NCBI RefSeq assembly: GCF_945881795.1
Contig: NZ_CAMCVG010000007.1
Location: forward strand, 1-50,369
From: Rhodoferax sp. OV413
GTDB taxonomy: Bacteria; Pseudomonadota; Gammaproteobacteria; Burkholderiales; Burkholderiaceae_C
Length of the DNA: 50,369 nucleotides
Direction of reading: 5' to 3'
Positions 34,647-46,100 of this stretch are shown piece after piece. Each line of letters starts with the position of its first letter. Position 1 is the first letter of the stretch. Made by a program: the position numbers and the translations under genes. Below the pieces are notes generated by a model. That model was given only the letters and a program-made list of their open reading frames with translations, did no database searches and was not told the DNA's origin.

Positions 34647-35324
34647 ATGAGTTTGGCCAAGATCCCGAGCCGCACTGACTATGTGGATGAGGTCTACAAA
34701 TCTTTGCTAGATGCCATCAGCGCAGGGACCCTGGCGCCTGGTGAGCGGATCACCCAGGAAGATTTGGCAGAAAAGCTCAATGTGTCCCGCTCCCCTGTCC
34801 TTCAGGCGCTGCGGCTTCTGAAAAAAGATGGGCTGCTCGAAGAGGCGCCAGGGCGTGGTTTGGTCGTCGCCCAACTTGACCCCACCCGCTTTGGCCACCT
34901 CTACCAGGTTCGGGGCTCCTTAGATGCCTTGGCCGCCCGCCTGGCCTCCACCAGGAAAGCCAAGATCCCGCTGTCCTTGATTGAAGCCGGCCGTAAAGCC
35001 GCCGAAGGTGATGATGTCAACGCGCTGATCGACGCGGACACCGCATTTCACAAAGCCATATACGAGGCTTCGGGCAACCCTTTCATTGTGGAATCCGCCA
35101 TGTTGCATTGGATCCACCTGCGCCGGGTGATGGGGGCTGTGCATCAATACCAACTCGGCCGCACCGGCATCTGGGATGAACACGCCGCAATTGTTCAGGC
35201 CATTCACGACGGCCATGCAGACCTGGCGGCAATGCTGTCGGAAAAACACACCGACCTGGCGAGAGAGACACTGATAGTCAATATGGCGAACACCGACATC
35301 GTGCCCGAGCTTTTGAAGGCCTGA
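34647..35324 (+). CDS. GntR-family regulator, FCD subfamily
   Basis: A 225-residue repressor-type regulator with an N-terminal winged helix (about 15-70: GERITQEDLAEKLNVSRSPVLQALRLL) and a C-terminal all-helical FCD domain (about 85-215) with D-x3-H (DADTAFHKAIYEASGN) and WDEHAAIVQAIHDGH metal or ligand residues. ATG 34647 has a GGAG site; the longer frame overlaps the aldolase gene. Probably local control of the Rieske cluster through the palindrome at 31176. Confidence 0.9.
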   Translation: MSLAKIPSRTDYVDEVYKSLLDAISAGTLAPGERITQEDLAEKLNVSRSPVLQALRLLKKDGLLEEAPGRGLVVAQLDPTRFGHLYQVRGSLDALAARLASTRKAKIPLSLIEAGRKAAEGDDVNALIDADTAFHKAIYEASGNPFIVESAMLHWIHLRRVMGAVHQYQLGRTGIWDEHAAIVQAIHDGHADLAAMLSEKHTDLARETLIVNMANTDIVPELLKA

Positions 35325-35363
35325 TGCACTGAGGCGTTGTCAAAAACACAAGAGAGAGACCCC

Positions 35364-36713
35364 ATGTCGTTGTTTCAAAAACTCAAGGCTCGCGCCGCCG
35401 AAAGCCGCCCAGTACGCGTAGCGGTGATTGGTGTGGGCAAGTTCGGTTCGATGTACTTGTCGCAGGCGCCGCGCACGCCGGGCATCCATGTTGTGGCGGT
35501 GGCTGATCTGTCCCCCGACCGCGCGCGCGGTTCTCTGGCCCGCGTGGACTGGGACGCCCATCGGCTGTCTGCAACATCGCTTGCCCAAGCCGCCAGAGAC
35601 GGCAGCACGTTTGTTACGGACGATGCGGCCGCTGTGATTGCCAGTGAATTTATTGACATCGTGATTGATGCCACCGGCAGCCCGGCAGCTGGCATTGCCC
35701 ACGCACTGTTGTGCTGCGAATACCGCAAGCACATCATCATGGTGAATGTGGAAGCGGATGTGTTGGCCGGGCCGCTGCTCGCACGTCGTGCCAAAGAGGC
35801 CGGCATCATTTATTCGATGGCTTCGGGCGACCAACCTGCGCTCATTGCAGAGATGGTGGACTGGGCACGGACCATCGGCATGGAGGTGGTGTGCGCCGGC
35901 AAGGGCACCAAATATTTGCCGGTCTATCACCAAAGCACCCCCGACACGGTGTGGGGCCACTACGGCTTTAGTGCCGAGCAAGTGGCCGGCGGCGACTTCA
36001 ATGCACAAATGTTCAACAGCTTTTTGGACGGCACCAAGTCTGCGCTCGAAATGGCGGCAGTGGCGAATGGTTGCGAGCTCATGCCACCCAAAGAAGGCTT
36101 GTATTTCCCGCCGTGCGGGGTGGACGATTTGCCGCATATCTTGCGTCCCCATTCTGACGGCGGCATCTTGTCGCAAAAGGGAACGGTCGAGGTGGTGTCA
36201 TCCATAGAGCGCGATGGGCGCCCCGTGTTTCGCGATCTTCGTTGGGGCGTGTATGCCGTGTTTGAAGCGCCCAGCAAATATGTGATGGACTGCTTTCAGC
36301 AGTACGGATTGAAGACCGATGCAACCGGCAGATATGCCGCCGTGTACAAGCCGTATCACCTGATTGGGCTGGAACTGGGTATTTCGGTGGCGAGTATTGC
36401 TGTACGCCAGGAGGCGACCGGTGCGACAGGCGAATGGCTCGGTGATGTGGGCGCCACGGCCAAGCGTGCGCTCAAGAAAGGCGAAAAGCTGGACGGGGAA
36501 GGTGGCTTCACGGTGTACGGCAAATTGATGCAAACCGCTGATTCCCTGCGCATCAAGGCACTGCCCATTGGACTTGCGCACAACATGGTGCTCAAGCGCG
36601 ATATTGCGCAGGGGGCTGTGGTCACTTGGGACGATGTGGACTGCGACGCAAGCAAGCAGGCGGTGGCGTTCCGACGCGAACAGGAAGATGTGTTCCGCAG
36701 AGAGATGGCCTAA
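35364..36713 (+). CDS. SAF-domain NAD(P)-binding oxidoreductase (homoserine-dehydrogenase-like)
   Basis: A 449-residue protein with an N-terminal Rossmann domain (VRVAVIGVGKFGSMYLSQA), a middle region similar to homoserine dehydrogenases (DIVIDATGSPAAGIAHALL, MVNVEADVLAGPLLARRA) and a C-terminal SAF-type domain (LPIGLAHNMVLKRDIAQGAV). Such proteins accompany class II aldolases in sugar-acid and other catabolic clusters, but their reactions are mostly unassigned. ATG 35364 is preferred over TTG 35337. It is the last gene of the Rieske operon. Confidence 0.8.
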   Translation: MSLFQKLKARAAESRPVRVAVIGVGKFGSMYLSQAPRTPGIHVVAVADLSPDRARGSLARVDWDAHRLSATSLAQAARDGSTFVTDDAAAVIASEFIDIVIDATGSPAAGIAHALLCCEYRKHIIMVNVEADVLAGPLLARRAKEAGIIYSMASGDQPALIAEMVDWARTIGMEVVCAGKGTKYLPVYHQSTPDTVWGHYGFSAEQVAGGDFNAQMFNSFLDGTKSALEMAAVANGCELMPPKEGLYFPPCGVDDLPHILRPHSDGGILSQKGTVEVVSSIERDGRPVFRDLRWGVYAVFEAPSKYVMDCFQQYGLKTDATGRYAAVYKPYHLIGLELGISVASIAVRQEATGATGEWLGDVGATAKRALKKGEKLDGEGGFTVYGKLMQTADSLRIKALPIGLAHNMVLKRDIAQGAVVTWDDVDCDASKQAVAFRREQEDVFRREMA

Positions 36714-36872
36714 CCGCAGTGAGGCGGTGGGGCGCGGCGGCGTAGCCTGACCCATAATCACCCGGCAGCTGCAGTAAAGCCCGGCTGAATGACACCAGGA
36801 ATGGAAAGAAGCCTGTCGTTGAGCAACCTGCGGGCGTAATCAACACCCTCTCGCATCCCCCAAGGAGTTCTA

Positions 36873-38765
36873 TTGGCTGGCGTCAACAAAAACAAGCGCT
36901 ACCTGTTGTGGCTGGCGGTCGGCACGGGCGTGCTGGCTTTGGCGATGGCGGTCCTGTTAGCGCTGCAGGTGATGCAGCAGCGTGCCATCCAAAAAGCAAA
37001 CGAGCTGCGGGTGGACTCCATCGCGTCGCTGGTGTTCCAGTTTGAGCGCGAGTTTTTGCGCCTGCGTCAGACGGTGGAGACAGAAGTCATACGCAACGGT
37101 GCGCCAGACACCGCCGCCATCCAGCTGCGCTATGACGTTTTTCTCAGCCGTCTCAACCTGCTGCGCGACAACCCCACCACCGATCTGATTGCGCACCGGC
37201 CTGAATACCGCAATGTCATGCCCCGCATGGACCCGCTGGTGGCGCAAGCCGATGCCGCTCTGGGCGCCGAGAGGCCCGACAGGCAGGCGCTGCGCGAACT
37301 GCTGGCCGAGTTGAACCGGCTCGGTCGGGACATGCAGGCCCTGAGCATGTCGGCGACTTCTGAGATCTCTGCGCTGGTCGAAAGTCAGGAACAGGCTCTG
37401 GTGGAGCAAAACCAGCAGATCATTTGGCTGACACTTGGCCAGCTGATTTTCCTGCTGCTGGCTGCCATGGCCCTTGCCCTGCGCCAGCGCCGCATGGAGC
37501 AAGAGCGCCGTGCCCTCGAGGACCTGACCCACGAGTTGCGCGAGGCGCAATTCCGCGCCGAATCAGCCAACCGCGGCAAGAGCCAGTTTTTGGCGAACAT
37601 GAGCCACGAACTGCGTACGCCCTTCAACGGCATGCTCGGCATGATGAGCCTTCTGGAGTCGACACCTCTCAGCCCCGAGCAGTCGGACTACCTCATCACC
37701 GCCAAGGGCTCGGCACAGCACCTGCTGACTTTGCTGAACGACATCTTGGACGTCTCGGCCCTGGAGTCCGGAAAGATGACGCTCAAACCCGCCCCCGTGA
37801 ACCTGGGGGCCTTGCTGAACGAGGTACATGCGCTGATGCAGCCGCTTGCCGCAGAGCGGCAGCTGGGCTTTGCCCTGGTGCTGCAGGGGGATGCGCCGTG
37901 GGTCATGGCCGATGGAACCCGCCTCAAGCAAATACTGTTTAACCTGGTGAATAACGCCATCAAGTTCACCGAGCAAGGCGGGATCACCTTCACCGTGAAC
38001 ACGCAGGACACCCGCGATGGCGCACCGTGCATGAGCTTTGCCTTGCAAGACACCGGCATTGGTATGGATGCGCAAGCGCTGTCCCGCTTGTTTCAACGCT
38101 TTTACCAGGTCGATGGCGGACTGGCTCGAAAGACCGGAGGCACCGGGCTGGGGCTTGAGATTTCGCAGACCATGGCGGGCATGATGGGCGGCTCGATTGT
38201 GGTGACCAGCGTGCCGCAACAGGGCTCGACATTCACCCTGTACCTGCCACTCAGCACCTGCGAGGCGCCCGTACCCCCGGCGGAGGCGGCACCGCTGACA
38301 CCCCATATTCCGCAGCCCGCTACTGGCCCCCATGCCGCCACGCACGCTCCCTCGAACCCCACCCCGGAGCGACCTGCCCTGCGCGTACTGGTGGCGGAGG
38401 ACCACCCAGTCAACCGCAAATTTGTTGCCATCCTGCTCGCCAAAATGGGCTGCGTGGCTACGTTTTGCGAAAACGGCCAGCTCGCTGTCGAAGCGGCTGA
38501 GCGCGAGGTTTTCGATCTGGTGCTGATGGACATCCACATGCCGGTAATGGATGGACTCACCGCCACCCGCACCCTGCGCGCCATGGCGGGACCCATGGGC
38601 CGCGTGCCTGTGATTGCCTTAACGGCAGACGTGGTGACGGATGCGCGCGAGCAAGCGCAGGCAGCAGGAGTAAACGGCTTTATCACCAAGCCGGTGCAGA
38701 TGGGGGAATTGCAGGCTGCCATGCAAGCCTGCTTGCCAGACGCCTTTGCGCCAGCTGGCGCCTGA
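36873..38765 (+). CDS. Hybrid sensor histidine kinase
   Basis: A 630-residue membrane sensor. TM1 is about 11-33, a helical periplasmic domain spans about 34-182, and TM2 is about 184-203. HisKA has phospho-acceptor His245 in [11 protein letters not shown]; HATPase has [11 protein letters not shown] and GTGLGLEI. A Pro-rich linker and a receiver domain follow, with Asp near 552 in [12 protein letters not shown] accept a TTG start because AAGGAG lies six bases upstream and the first residues are a normal N-terminus. The signal is unknown. No separate response regulator or HPt gene is next to it. Confidence 0.9.
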   Translation: MAGVNKNKRYLLWLAVGTGVLALAMAVLLALQVMQQRAIQKANELRVDSIASLVFQFEREFLRLRQTVETEVIRNGAPDTAAIQLRYDVFLSRLNLLRDNPTTDLIAHRPEYRNVMPRMDPLVAQADAALGAERPDRQALRELLAELNRLGRDMQALSMSATSEISALVESQEQALVEQNQQIIWLTLGQLIFLLLAAMALALRQRRMEQERRALEDLTHELREAQFRAESANRGKSQFLANMSHELRTPFNGMLGMMSLLESTPLSPEQSDYLITAKGSAQHLLTLLNDILDVSALESGKMTLKPAPVNLGALLNEVHALMQPLAAERQLGFALVLQGDAPWVMADGTRLKQILFNLVNNAIKFTEQGGITFTVNTQDTRDGAPCMSFALQDTGIGMDAQALSRLFQRFYQVDGGLARKTGGTGLGLEISQTMAGMMGGSIVVTSVPQQGSTFTLYLPLSTCEAPVPPAEAAPLTPHIPQPATGPHAATHAPSNPTPERPALRVLVAEDHPVNRKFVAILLAKMGCVATFCENGQLAVEAAEREVFDLVLMDIHMPVMDGLTATRTLRAMAGPMGRVPVIALTADVVTDAREQAQAAGVNGFITKPVQMGELQAAMQACLPDAFAPAGA

Positions 38766-38809
38766 ATACGGCGCTTAAATTCGCCGCTTCAATTCGGCGC
38801 CTGAAACTC
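38757..38809 (+). repeat. Four imperfect 13-nt tandem units over a stop codon
   Basis: Units GGCGCCTGAATAC, GGCGCTTAAATTC, GCCGCTTCAATTC and GGCGCCTGAAACTC follow each other without gaps. The histidine kinase TGA (38763-38765) is in the first unit. The rest fills the gap to the convergent epimerase-like gene. Confidence 0.6.
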
Positions 38810-38815
38810 AGAACG

Positions 38816-39787
38816 TCAGACCCGGCGTCGCAAGCCCGGTAGCCCGTAGCCCGGCCGGCTGCGCTGCAAGTAGTCCATCGCGATAGGCTCCAAGGCGGCG
38901 GGGTGAATGCCGAGGTCCGCAAGGCCGGCTTCTGTGCCGCTTGCGATGTTGTCCGTCTTCATGGAATCCAGGTTGTCGCGGCTCATGAGCGGCTCGCCAG
39001 GGGCCAGCTCCATGAGGGCCGCCTGCAAGCGCCCCGCCCATTGCGGCAGAGGGATGACCGGCCGCCCGCGCCCTTCAGCAATACCGGCCCAGACCCCGGC
39101 ACCATGAACCAGCTCACCCAGGGTATAGACCTTGGGACCGCAGGCTTCCCACACTTCGCTCGACCCCGCTGAGGCGCGCCTTTGCAGCAGGCACACCACC
39201 GCAGCCGCCACGTCTTCCACCCACACCGGCTGAAAGCGCGCTGCAGCCCCCGCCAGCGGCATAAACGGAAACACCTGCTGCAGGCTTGCGAACATGTTCA
39301 AGAACTTGTCCTCCGCGCCAAAAATGACGCTGGGGCGAAGCACCGACACCGAAAGCGCGGAGTGCCGCAAAGCCAGCTCGCCGCGCGACTTCGACCGCAA
39401 ATAGCGCGAAGGCGCAGACTCTGGCGCGCCCGGGTCCGCGCCCAGCGCGCTGATGTGTACCACCCGGCCCACGCCCGCGGCGGCAGCGCAGCGCGCCAGG
39501 CTGACGGGCAGATCCACATGCACTTTTTGAAACGCGGCATCGCTGCCATGCAGGATGGCCACCAGGTTCACCACCGCGTCGTGCCCTGCTAAGGCCAGCT
39601 GCAGCTGCGCGGGGTTGTGTACATCGAGCTCTGCCACGGTGACCGTGGGCAGGGTCTGCACCTCGCGGGCGTTGATGGCGCGCCGCGTTGCCACGGTCAC
39701 GTTGTAGCCCTGCCGGACCAGTTTTTGCAGCACATGCCGGCCCACAAAGCCGGTGCCGCCAAGAACAAAGATATTTTTCATAGTCAC
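38816..39787 (-). CDS. NAD(P)-binding epimerase/NDUFA9-like protein
   Basis: Atypical SDR of 323 residues with the N-terminal nucleotide motif VLGGTGFVGRHVL, the ISALGADPGAPSRYLRSK-type region (YxxxK replaced by YLRSK) and PVWVEDVAAAVVCLL. It resembles the complex I NDUFA9-like group common next to core genes in Comamonadaceae. A substrate cannot be named. It lies downstream of murB on the same strand with a 51-nt gap. Confidence 0.85.
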   Translation of the reverse strand: MTMKNIFVLGGTGFVGRHVLQKLVRQGYNVTVATRRAINAREVQTLPTVTVAELDVHNPAQLQLALAGHDAVVNLVAILHGSDAAFQKVHVDLPVSLARCAAAAGVGRVVHISALGADPGAPESAPSRYLRSKSRGELALRHSALSVSVLRPSVIFGAEDKFLNMFASLQQVFPFMPLAGAAARFQPVWVEDVAAAVVCLLQRRASAGSSEVWEACGPKVYTLGELVHGAGVWAGIAEGRGRPVIPLPQWAGRLQAALMELAPGEPLMSRDNLDSMKTDNIASGTEAGLADLGIHPAALEPIAMDYLQRSRPGYGLPGLRRRV

Positions 39788-39838
39788 AGGTTAGCTGCTG
39801 CCTAACCCCGGCACAACGCTGGGGCTTCTTGTGGGAGC

Positions 39839-40912
39839 TTAAATCACCACGGGTTCCGGCTCCAGCAGGATGCCGAAGCGTTCGTACACGCTGGTTTGTA
39901 TCGCCTTGGCCAAGGTCATCACCTCGCCGCCAGTGGCGCCATTGCCATCCACACCGGCACCGCGGTTCACCAGCACCAGCGCCTGCTTTTCGTACACGCC
40001 GGCCTGCCCCACCGACTTGCCCTTCCAGGCGCAAGAGTCAATCAGCCAGCCGGCAGCCAGCTTGACCGAGCCATTGTCCAGCCGGTAATGCACCACCTTG
40101 GGGTCGCGGGCGATGATGTCTTCGCACTGTTCAGGGGTCACGGTGGGGTTCTTGAAGAAACTGCCCGCATTGCCGATTTCTGCCGGGTCGGGCAGCTTGG
40201 CGCGGCGCACCTCACAGACCCAGTCAAAAATCTGGCGGGGCGTGGGCGCGGTCACGCCGTACTGCTCCATCTTGCGCTCAATGTCAGCGTAGCCCAGCAC
40301 CGGCTTCCACACCTTGGGCAGCGCAAAACGCACCCGCAAAATCAACGCGCGGTCTTTCAGGCCCAGGGGCTGGTGCAGATCCGGCGTTGCACTGCTGGCG
40401 TGTTTGAAGACCGAGTCACGGTAGCCGAAAGCGCACTGGGCCGAGTTCAGGCTGAACACCTGGCCGGTGTGCAGGTCGATGGCGTCGAGCGACTCAAAGC
40501 GGTCTTGCAACTCCACACCATAAGCGCCCACGTTTTGCACCGGAGAGGCCCCCACCGTGCCGGGGATGAGGGCCATGTTTTCCAAGCCGGGCAGGTTCTG
40601 GTCCAGTGTCCAGGCCACCAGATCGTGCCAGCCTTCGCCGGCGCCGGCCTCCACAATAATGGCCTTCGATGTCTCGCCCACCACCTGCAGGCCGCGCACC
40701 TCGACCTTGAGGACAAGGGGCTTCACATCACCGGTGAGCACGATATTGCTGCCGCCGCCCAGCACAAACTTCGGGCTGTCGGCCCACTCGGGGTCTGCCA
40801 GCACGTCCAGCACGTCCTGCTCGCGGGTGATGCGGACCATGGCATGGGCCTTGGCCACGATGCGGAAGGTGTTAAAGGCCTGCAGCGGAATGTTTTTCTC
40901 GACTAACATCAT
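39839..40912 (-). CDS. murB: UDP-N-acetylenolpyruvoylglucosamine reductase
   Basis: FAD enzyme that completes UDP-MurNAc synthesis for peptidoglycan in the cytoplasm. The 357-residue product has NTFRIVAKA, the FAD loop [41 protein letters not shown] and a Glu near the C-terminus, as in the long type I (E. coli) MurB. Two ATGs are adjacent at the start. It is divergent from yajQ with only 36 nt between. Confidence 0.95.
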   Translation of the reverse strand: MMLVEKNIPLQAFNTFRIVAKAHAMVRITREQDVLDVLADPEWADSPKFVLGGGSNIVLTGDVKPLVLKVEVRGLQVVGETSKAIIVEAGAGEGWHDLVAWTLDQNLPGLENMALIPGTVGASPVQNVGAYGVELQDRFESLDAIDLHTGQVFSLNSAQCAFGYRDSVFKHASSATPDLHQPLGLKDRALILRVRFALPKVWKPVLGYADIERKMEQYGVTAPTPRQIFDWVCEVRRAKLPDPAEIGNAGSFFKNPTVTPEQCEDIIARDPKVVHYRLDNGSVKLAAGWLIDSCAWKGKSVGQAGVYEKQALVLVNRGAGVDGNGATGGEVMTLAKAIQTSVYERFGILLEPEPVVI

Positions 40913-40948
40913 TGCATTGTCTCACTGCCACTTTTTAGAGCGAAGCCC

Positions 40949-41434
40949 ATGCCCTCATTTGATACCGTATGCGAAGCCGACCTGGTCAAGGTCAAAAACG
41001 GCGTAGAAAACACCGCCAAAGAAATCGGCACCCGCTTTGACTTTAAGGGTACTGCCGCCAGCATTGAGATCAAGGACAAAGACATCACCCTCATCGGGGA
41101 CGCCGACTTTCAGCTCGACCAGATTGCCGATGTCCTGCGCAACAAGCTCACCAAGCAAAGCCTGGACGTGCGCTTTCTGGACTATGGCGATGTGCAGAAA
41201 ATCGGCGGTGACAAGGTCAAGCAAGTCATCAAGGTGCGCAACGGCATCGAGTCCGAACTGGCCAAGAAAATCCAGCGTTTGGTGAAAGACAGCAAGATCA
41301 AGGTGCAGGCCGCGATTCAGGAAGACAAAGTGCGCATCACCGGCGCCAAGCGCGACGACCTGCAGGCCACCATGGCCCTGCTGCGCAAAGAAATCACCGA
41401 CATCCCGCTCGACTTCAACAACTTCCGCGACTAA
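40949..41434 (+). CDS. yajQ: YajQ-family nucleotide-binding protein
   Basis: A 161-residue UPF0234 protein starting [20 protein letters not shown], with the family segments [20 protein letters not shown] and [13 protein letters not shown]. YajQ proteins bind nucleic acids or nucleotides, and the Xanthomonas homologue is a cyclic di-GMP effector. The next gene, 55 nt downstream on the same strand, encodes an HD-GYP-like protein. Confidence 0.93.
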   Translation: MPSFDTVCEADLVKVKNGVENTAKEIGTRFDFKGTAASIEIKDKDITLIGDADFQLDQIADVLRNKLTKQSLDVRFLDYGDVQKIGGDKVKQVIKVRNGIESELAKKIQRLVKDSKIKVQAAIQEDKVRITGAKRDDLQATMALLRKEITDIPLDFNNFRD

Positions 41435-41489
41435 TGCGCCCCTCTGCCCGCCGGATCCGACTCCAGCGGCGCTAAGCGCTCCGAAGGCC

Positions 41490-42449
41490 GTGCAGGACGA
41501 AAACGACTACCAAGACGTGCTCGGCCAGTGGTCGGACCTCGAATCCGGCCTGAGCATCATCCTCAGCAAGCCTGCCAGCGCACAGCAATTTGTCCGCCGC
41601 GTGGTGCAGTACGACCGCTGGATGCAGGACCTGATGCAGCGCGATGCCGATGTGGGGCTGTACCTGCTCTTCCAGCTGGCCGGCACTTCGCATGTGGGCT
41701 ACAGCGCATCGCACGCGCTGGTGTGCGCGGTGCTTTGCCATCTGGTGGCGCAACAATTGGACCTGCCCGCAAAGCAGCGCAACAGCCTGGTGCGCGCCGC
41801 CTTCACGATGAACGTGGCCATGACTGCCCTGCAGGACCAACTGGCCCAGCAGACCAGCCGTCCCGACCCGGCCCAGCAGGCCGCCATTCGCGCCCACCCG
41901 CTGCAAGGCTCCATGATGCTCACCAATCTGGGCGTATCGGACGATGACTGGCTGGACATCGTCACCGGCCACCACGAAGAATCCTCAAACCCCTCAACCG
42001 CCAGCGAAGGCAGCATCCGGCGCCTCACCGGCATCCTGCAGCTGGTTGACCGCTACGCCGCCATGATCAGTCCGCGCGCTTCCCGCGGGGGGCGCAGCAG
42101 CATGGAGTCGGCACGCGCACTGCTCGGTAGCACGGGCGGCAGCAGCGACATGGCGCAAGCGCTGGTGCGGGCGGTGGGGCTGTGCCCGCCGGGCACCTAT
42201 GTGCGGCTGGATAACGACGAACTGGCTTTGGTGGTGCGGCGCACCGCCAGCATTAACCAGCCGCTGGTCGGCATCATCGGCAAGTCCAACGGCGAGTGGC
42301 ACCGCCCGCCGCGCATGCACGCCACCAGCCACTGCGCCCCGCGTATTCGATCTGCCCTGCCGGCGTCTGCGGTGCGCACGCCGATTAACCATGTCGAGCT
42401 GCTGCGCCAGGGCGGCGAAGCCGCTCGGCGACTACAGGCGCCGCCCTAA
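41490..42449 (+). CDS. Degenerate HD-GYP-like protein
   Basis: A 319-residue protein with an HD-type helical core at about 65-205. It keeps the first His ([12 protein letters not shown]), the HPLQGSMML and GHHEES histidines and [11 protein letters not shown], but the HD doublet position reads MN and there is no GYP. Cyclic di-GMP phosphodiesterase activity is therefore doubtful. The start is a GTG at 41490 following YajQ; no better ATG is in frame. The C-terminal 100 residues contain a beta-rich part ([19 protein letters not shown]) typical of HD-GYP relatives. The TAA overlaps the plsY stop on the other strand. Confidence 0.7.
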   Translation: MQDENDYQDVLGQWSDLESGLSIILSKPASAQQFVRRVVQYDRWMQDLMQRDADVGLYLLFQLAGTSHVGYSASHALVCAVLCHLVAQQLDLPAKQRNSLVRAAFTMNVAMTALQDQLAQQTSRPDPAQQAAIRAHPLQGSMMLTNLGVSDDDWLDIVTGHHEESSNPSTASEGSIRRLTGILQLVDRYAAMISPRASRGGRSSMESARALLGSTGGSSDMAQALVRAVGLCPPGTYVRLDNDELALVVRRTASINQPLVGIIGKSNGEWHRPPRMHATSHCAPRIRSALPASAVRTPINHVELLRQGGEAARRLQAPP

Positions 42450-43087
42450 GCGGCAGGGTCTTTTTTAACGCCCAGCTTGGTTTCGGTCCCTTTGACCAGC
42501 CGGGAGATATTGGGCGCGTGCCGCCAGATCAGCAAGAGGCACATGATGGACGTCGACAGCAGCAGGCTGCCATCTGCCACCCAGGCCACGCCGTCGCCAA
42601 ACGCGTAATAGGCCGGCGCAAACAAGGCCGCTACCAGTGCCGCCAATGACGAATAACGGAACGCATAAGCCACGATCAGCCAGGTGAGGCCGGTGGCCAA
42701 TGCCAGCCAGCCGCTGGTTGCCACCAGAACGCCCAGCGCAGTGGCCACGCCTTTGCCACCGGCAAACCGGAAATACACCGGGAACAAGTGCCCGAGAAAA
42801 GCAGCCAGCCCGGCCACTGCCATGGCCCCCTCGCCCAGGCCATAAGGCTGGCCCCACCATTGCACCGCAGCCACCGGCAGCCAGCCCTTCACCGCATCCA
42901 GCAGCAAGGTCGCCACCGCCGCGGCTTTGGAACCCGAGCGCAGGACGTTGGTGGCGCCGGGGTTCTTGCTGCCATAGGTGCGCGGGTCGTTCAGGCCCAT
43001 CACGCGGCTCACAATCACCGCAAACGACAAGGAACCCACCAGATAGGCCGCCACAGCCACCAGCACGAGGGAAAGCAAAGAATTCAC
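42446..43087 (-). CDS. plsY: Glycerol-3-phosphate acyltransferase PlsY
   Basis: Inner-membrane acyltransferase (213 residues from GTG 43087) that transfers acyl groups from acyl-phosphate to glycerol 3-phosphate in phospholipid synthesis. It has five hydrophobic segments, [34 protein letters not shown] and the C-terminal RHAPNISRL. The frame is open to 43120, but the GTG has GGAGA seven bases upstream and gives the normal N-terminus [11 protein letters not shown]. The gene is convergent with the HD-GYP-like gene; their stop codons share two bases. Confidence 0.93.
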   Translation of the reverse strand: MNSLLSLVLVAVAAYLVGSLSFAVIVSRVMGLNDPRTYGSKNPGATNVLRSGSKAAAVATLLLDAVKGWLPVAAVQWWGQPYGLGEGAMAVAGLAAFLGHLFPVYFRFAGGKGVATALGVLVATSGWLALATGLTWLIVAYAFRYSSLAALVAALFAPAYYAFGDGVAWVADGSLLLSTSIMCLLLIWRHAPNISRLVKGTETKLGVKKDPAA

Positions 43088-43155
43088 GACAGGTTCTCCA
43101 AAGACGCTTTGAGCCCGCACTGTACAGGTTGCGCGGGGTCAAACCACGAGCGCAA

Positions 43156-46100
43156 TTAAGGCGTGAGCGCCAAAAGCAACTGCCGCAACCGCTCCAACTT
43201 AGGGGCAAACGCGGCCGCATTGCGCGCGTCGGCCAGCACCTCCATCTCGCCCGACAGGTGGTAAACCTCGCTATCCGGCCATATGTAGGCCACGCTGCCC
43301 TTGATGCCGTGCACCACGATGGCGGCGGTGTTCCAGTCGTCGTCGGCGATGGCAGCTTCGATCTCGCTGATGCGCAGCGGAACCTGCGCCTTGAAAACGG
43401 CGAGCATTTTGTTGCGCAAGGTCTCGGCTTTGGCTTCCCTGTCAGCGCTGGATGGGGGCGCGGGCATGCTGGTCACTTGCGGCGGCGCTACGGCTGGGGT
43501 GCCCTCCAGCAACGCGTCCAAGGCATCCAATCCTGCCAAAGCATCTAAGCCCGCCAAATCAGCCAAGACATCAAGTTCAGAGTCAGCCTCGGCAGCAGGG
43601 GAGGCCACCTCCGCCTCAGGGTGTGTCGTCCCGCAAGGCGCCCGGCCCTCCGACATGGCCTGGGCAAACACAGCGTTCACTGTGATGCGTAGTGCCTCTT
43701 CGTCAATCGGCTTGCCCAAAAAGTCGTTGGCGCCGGCTTGCAGGAAGTTGGCGCGGTCTTTCTCCGACACGTTGGCAGTCAGCGCGATGATGGGGATGGT
43801 CTTATCCCCGATGGTTTGGCCCGCATAGTTTCCGGCCCGGATGTGGCGGGTGGCGCTCAAACCATCCATCACCGGCATACGGCCATCCATCAAAATCAGA
43901 TCGAAAGGGGCGGCCATGAGCGCCTTCAGGCATTGCTCACCATCGTCGGCCAGCATCACCTGGTGGCCCAAATCCCGAAGCATTTCTTCCACAATCATCT
44001 GGTTGGTCGGCACGTCTTCCGCCACCAGAATCCGCAACCCCTGAGTCGCCCCCTGCCCCACGTCCGGGCCGGCCTCGGCCGCAGCCGGTGCGACACCGGC
44101 AGGTTCGGCGGCCAAGGTTTGCGGTAGCACTACGGTGAACACACTGCCCTCACCCGGCGCGCTACTGACCGCGATATGACCGCCCATCACGCCAGCCAGC
44201 TGCTGGCAAATGGCCAGCCCCAGGCCCAGTCCTTCGAACTTGCGGGTACTGGAGCGGTCGGCCTGCTCGAAGCTCTGGAACAGTTTGGCCTGTGTGGCTG
44301 CATCCATGCCCAGGCCGGTGTCACGCACCTCGATGTGCATGGCAAACCCGGTACCCGGCTCCGCCCCATCGGGCAAGCCGGGGCAGGCGACCCGCAAGGT
44401 AATGGCGCCCTGCTCGGTGAATTTGACGGCGTTACTCAGCAAATTCATGACGATTTGCTGGATGCGCTTCGCGTCACCCGCGAGCCAGGCCGGCACGCCG
44501 GGAGCAATCTCCACATGCAAAGACAAACCCTTAGCCTGCGCGCGTTCGCCAAATGTCTGCCTTAACACTTCCAGCATGGGACGCAGCGGATAGGGCGTAA
44601 CCTGGGTCTGCAAGCGCCCGGTGTCGAGCATGGTGATATCCAGCAGGTCGTCCACGATCTGGTGCAGCATTTGGGCGCTGCTTTGTGCGGTGAGCAATCG
44701 CTCGCGCAGCCCCGAAGGCATGGTGTCGCGCAGGCTCAAATTAAGCATACCCAGCACGCCGGCCAAAGGGGTACGTAACTCGTGGCTGATGAGCGAGAGA
44801 AACTCGCTCTTGGCCTGCGAGGCGCGCTCGGCCGTCTCAAGGGCACGCGCCAGTTCTACCTGTGAGGCCTTGAGTTCGGAAACCAGCCGCTGCTCTGCCT
44901 GAAGGGCCTCATGCTGAATGCGCGAGGCCGCCTGTTCGGCGCGCAAGGCGTCGCGCTGCGCAAGTTCTTTCTCTTTGCGGGCGGTGTTGAAGCGATCAGC
45001 CAGCGCAAAGGCCAGCAAAAGCATTTCAATCCCGGAGCCGATTTGCAAGCCGTTTTCGACGATAAAGCCGCCAGAAAGAAGCTTCTCGTTCTGCAAAAGC
45101 AAGAGCACTGTGCCGACAATCGGCATGGCAAACGCCACCAAAAAGAACCCGGCAACGCGATCGCGCAAGACGACCAACCACGCGCTGGCGCTCAAGATGA
45201 CTAGCATTCCCACGCCAGAGATCAGTGTGCTGTTGCGGATGATGATGGAAGCGTCGAACGGCAACACCCCCATGAGGAGCACCATCCCCCAGGCAGCGGC
45301 CTTCATCACCCGGTCCATATTGGGCAACAAGGTGGCGGTCTGCAACATTTGTCGTGCGAACTGCAGCCCCAAGGACATACTTAAAATTATCGCTAACTCC
45401 AGCACAAAGCCGTCCGGCCACGGTTCATGGGGCCACAAAAACTCCCGGGCCAAACCACTATGTGCGGCTAACAGCAGCGTCAGCGACAGCACATAGCCGA
45501 CATACATGAGGTACTCGCGCCGTTGCAGCACCAAAAACAAAAGCAAGTTGTAGGCTGCCAGGCCCAGCACCATGCCGTAGTACAGCGCGTGAAAGATGTA
45601 GTCGAGTTTCTGCTCTTGGCTAAAGACATCGGGCTGCCAGAGATTGACACTGAGGACGACGTAATTCGATTGAACGCGCATGTAGACCGCCTGGGTCTGA
45701 CCGGGCTCTAGATGCGCGTGAACGACGGGTTTGCGGTTGGCGTAGGGCTGGTTGGCGTGGGGTCTGTTGGTGCCTAACAGCAAGGAGTCGAACCGGCCGT
45801 CGGGCGCCTGAATATAGAAGTCAACTTCTTTGTGCGGCTCCATTTCAATGAGCCGGTCGACCGGCTGCGTGGAGGCGTTGCGCCAGCTCCAACGGACCCA
45901 ATAAGTGCTGCGGGTGCGGCCCAGGTTCAGGGACTCCACCGCGCCAACCGGCTGAAAGCGGGCCGCAATGTCCGGCTTTTGAATGTCAGCAAAGGTGAGT
46001 GTGCTGCCGGTGTCCTCGAAAAATTCGAGGTAGGGTGTGATTTGAAAGCGCCCGGACGTTGTGCTGACATCAACGATGCTGCCGGCGCCAGCCGGCGTAA

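Noticed and set aside
39806-39824. Hairpin CCCCGGC-ACAAC-GCTGGGG between murB and the epimerase-like gene, near a TAGCTGCTG string
   Set aside because: No T-run follows on the minus strand, one pair is a wobble, and the flanks do not match the 14+10+11 repeat layout, so I call neither a terminator nor a fourth repeat copy.
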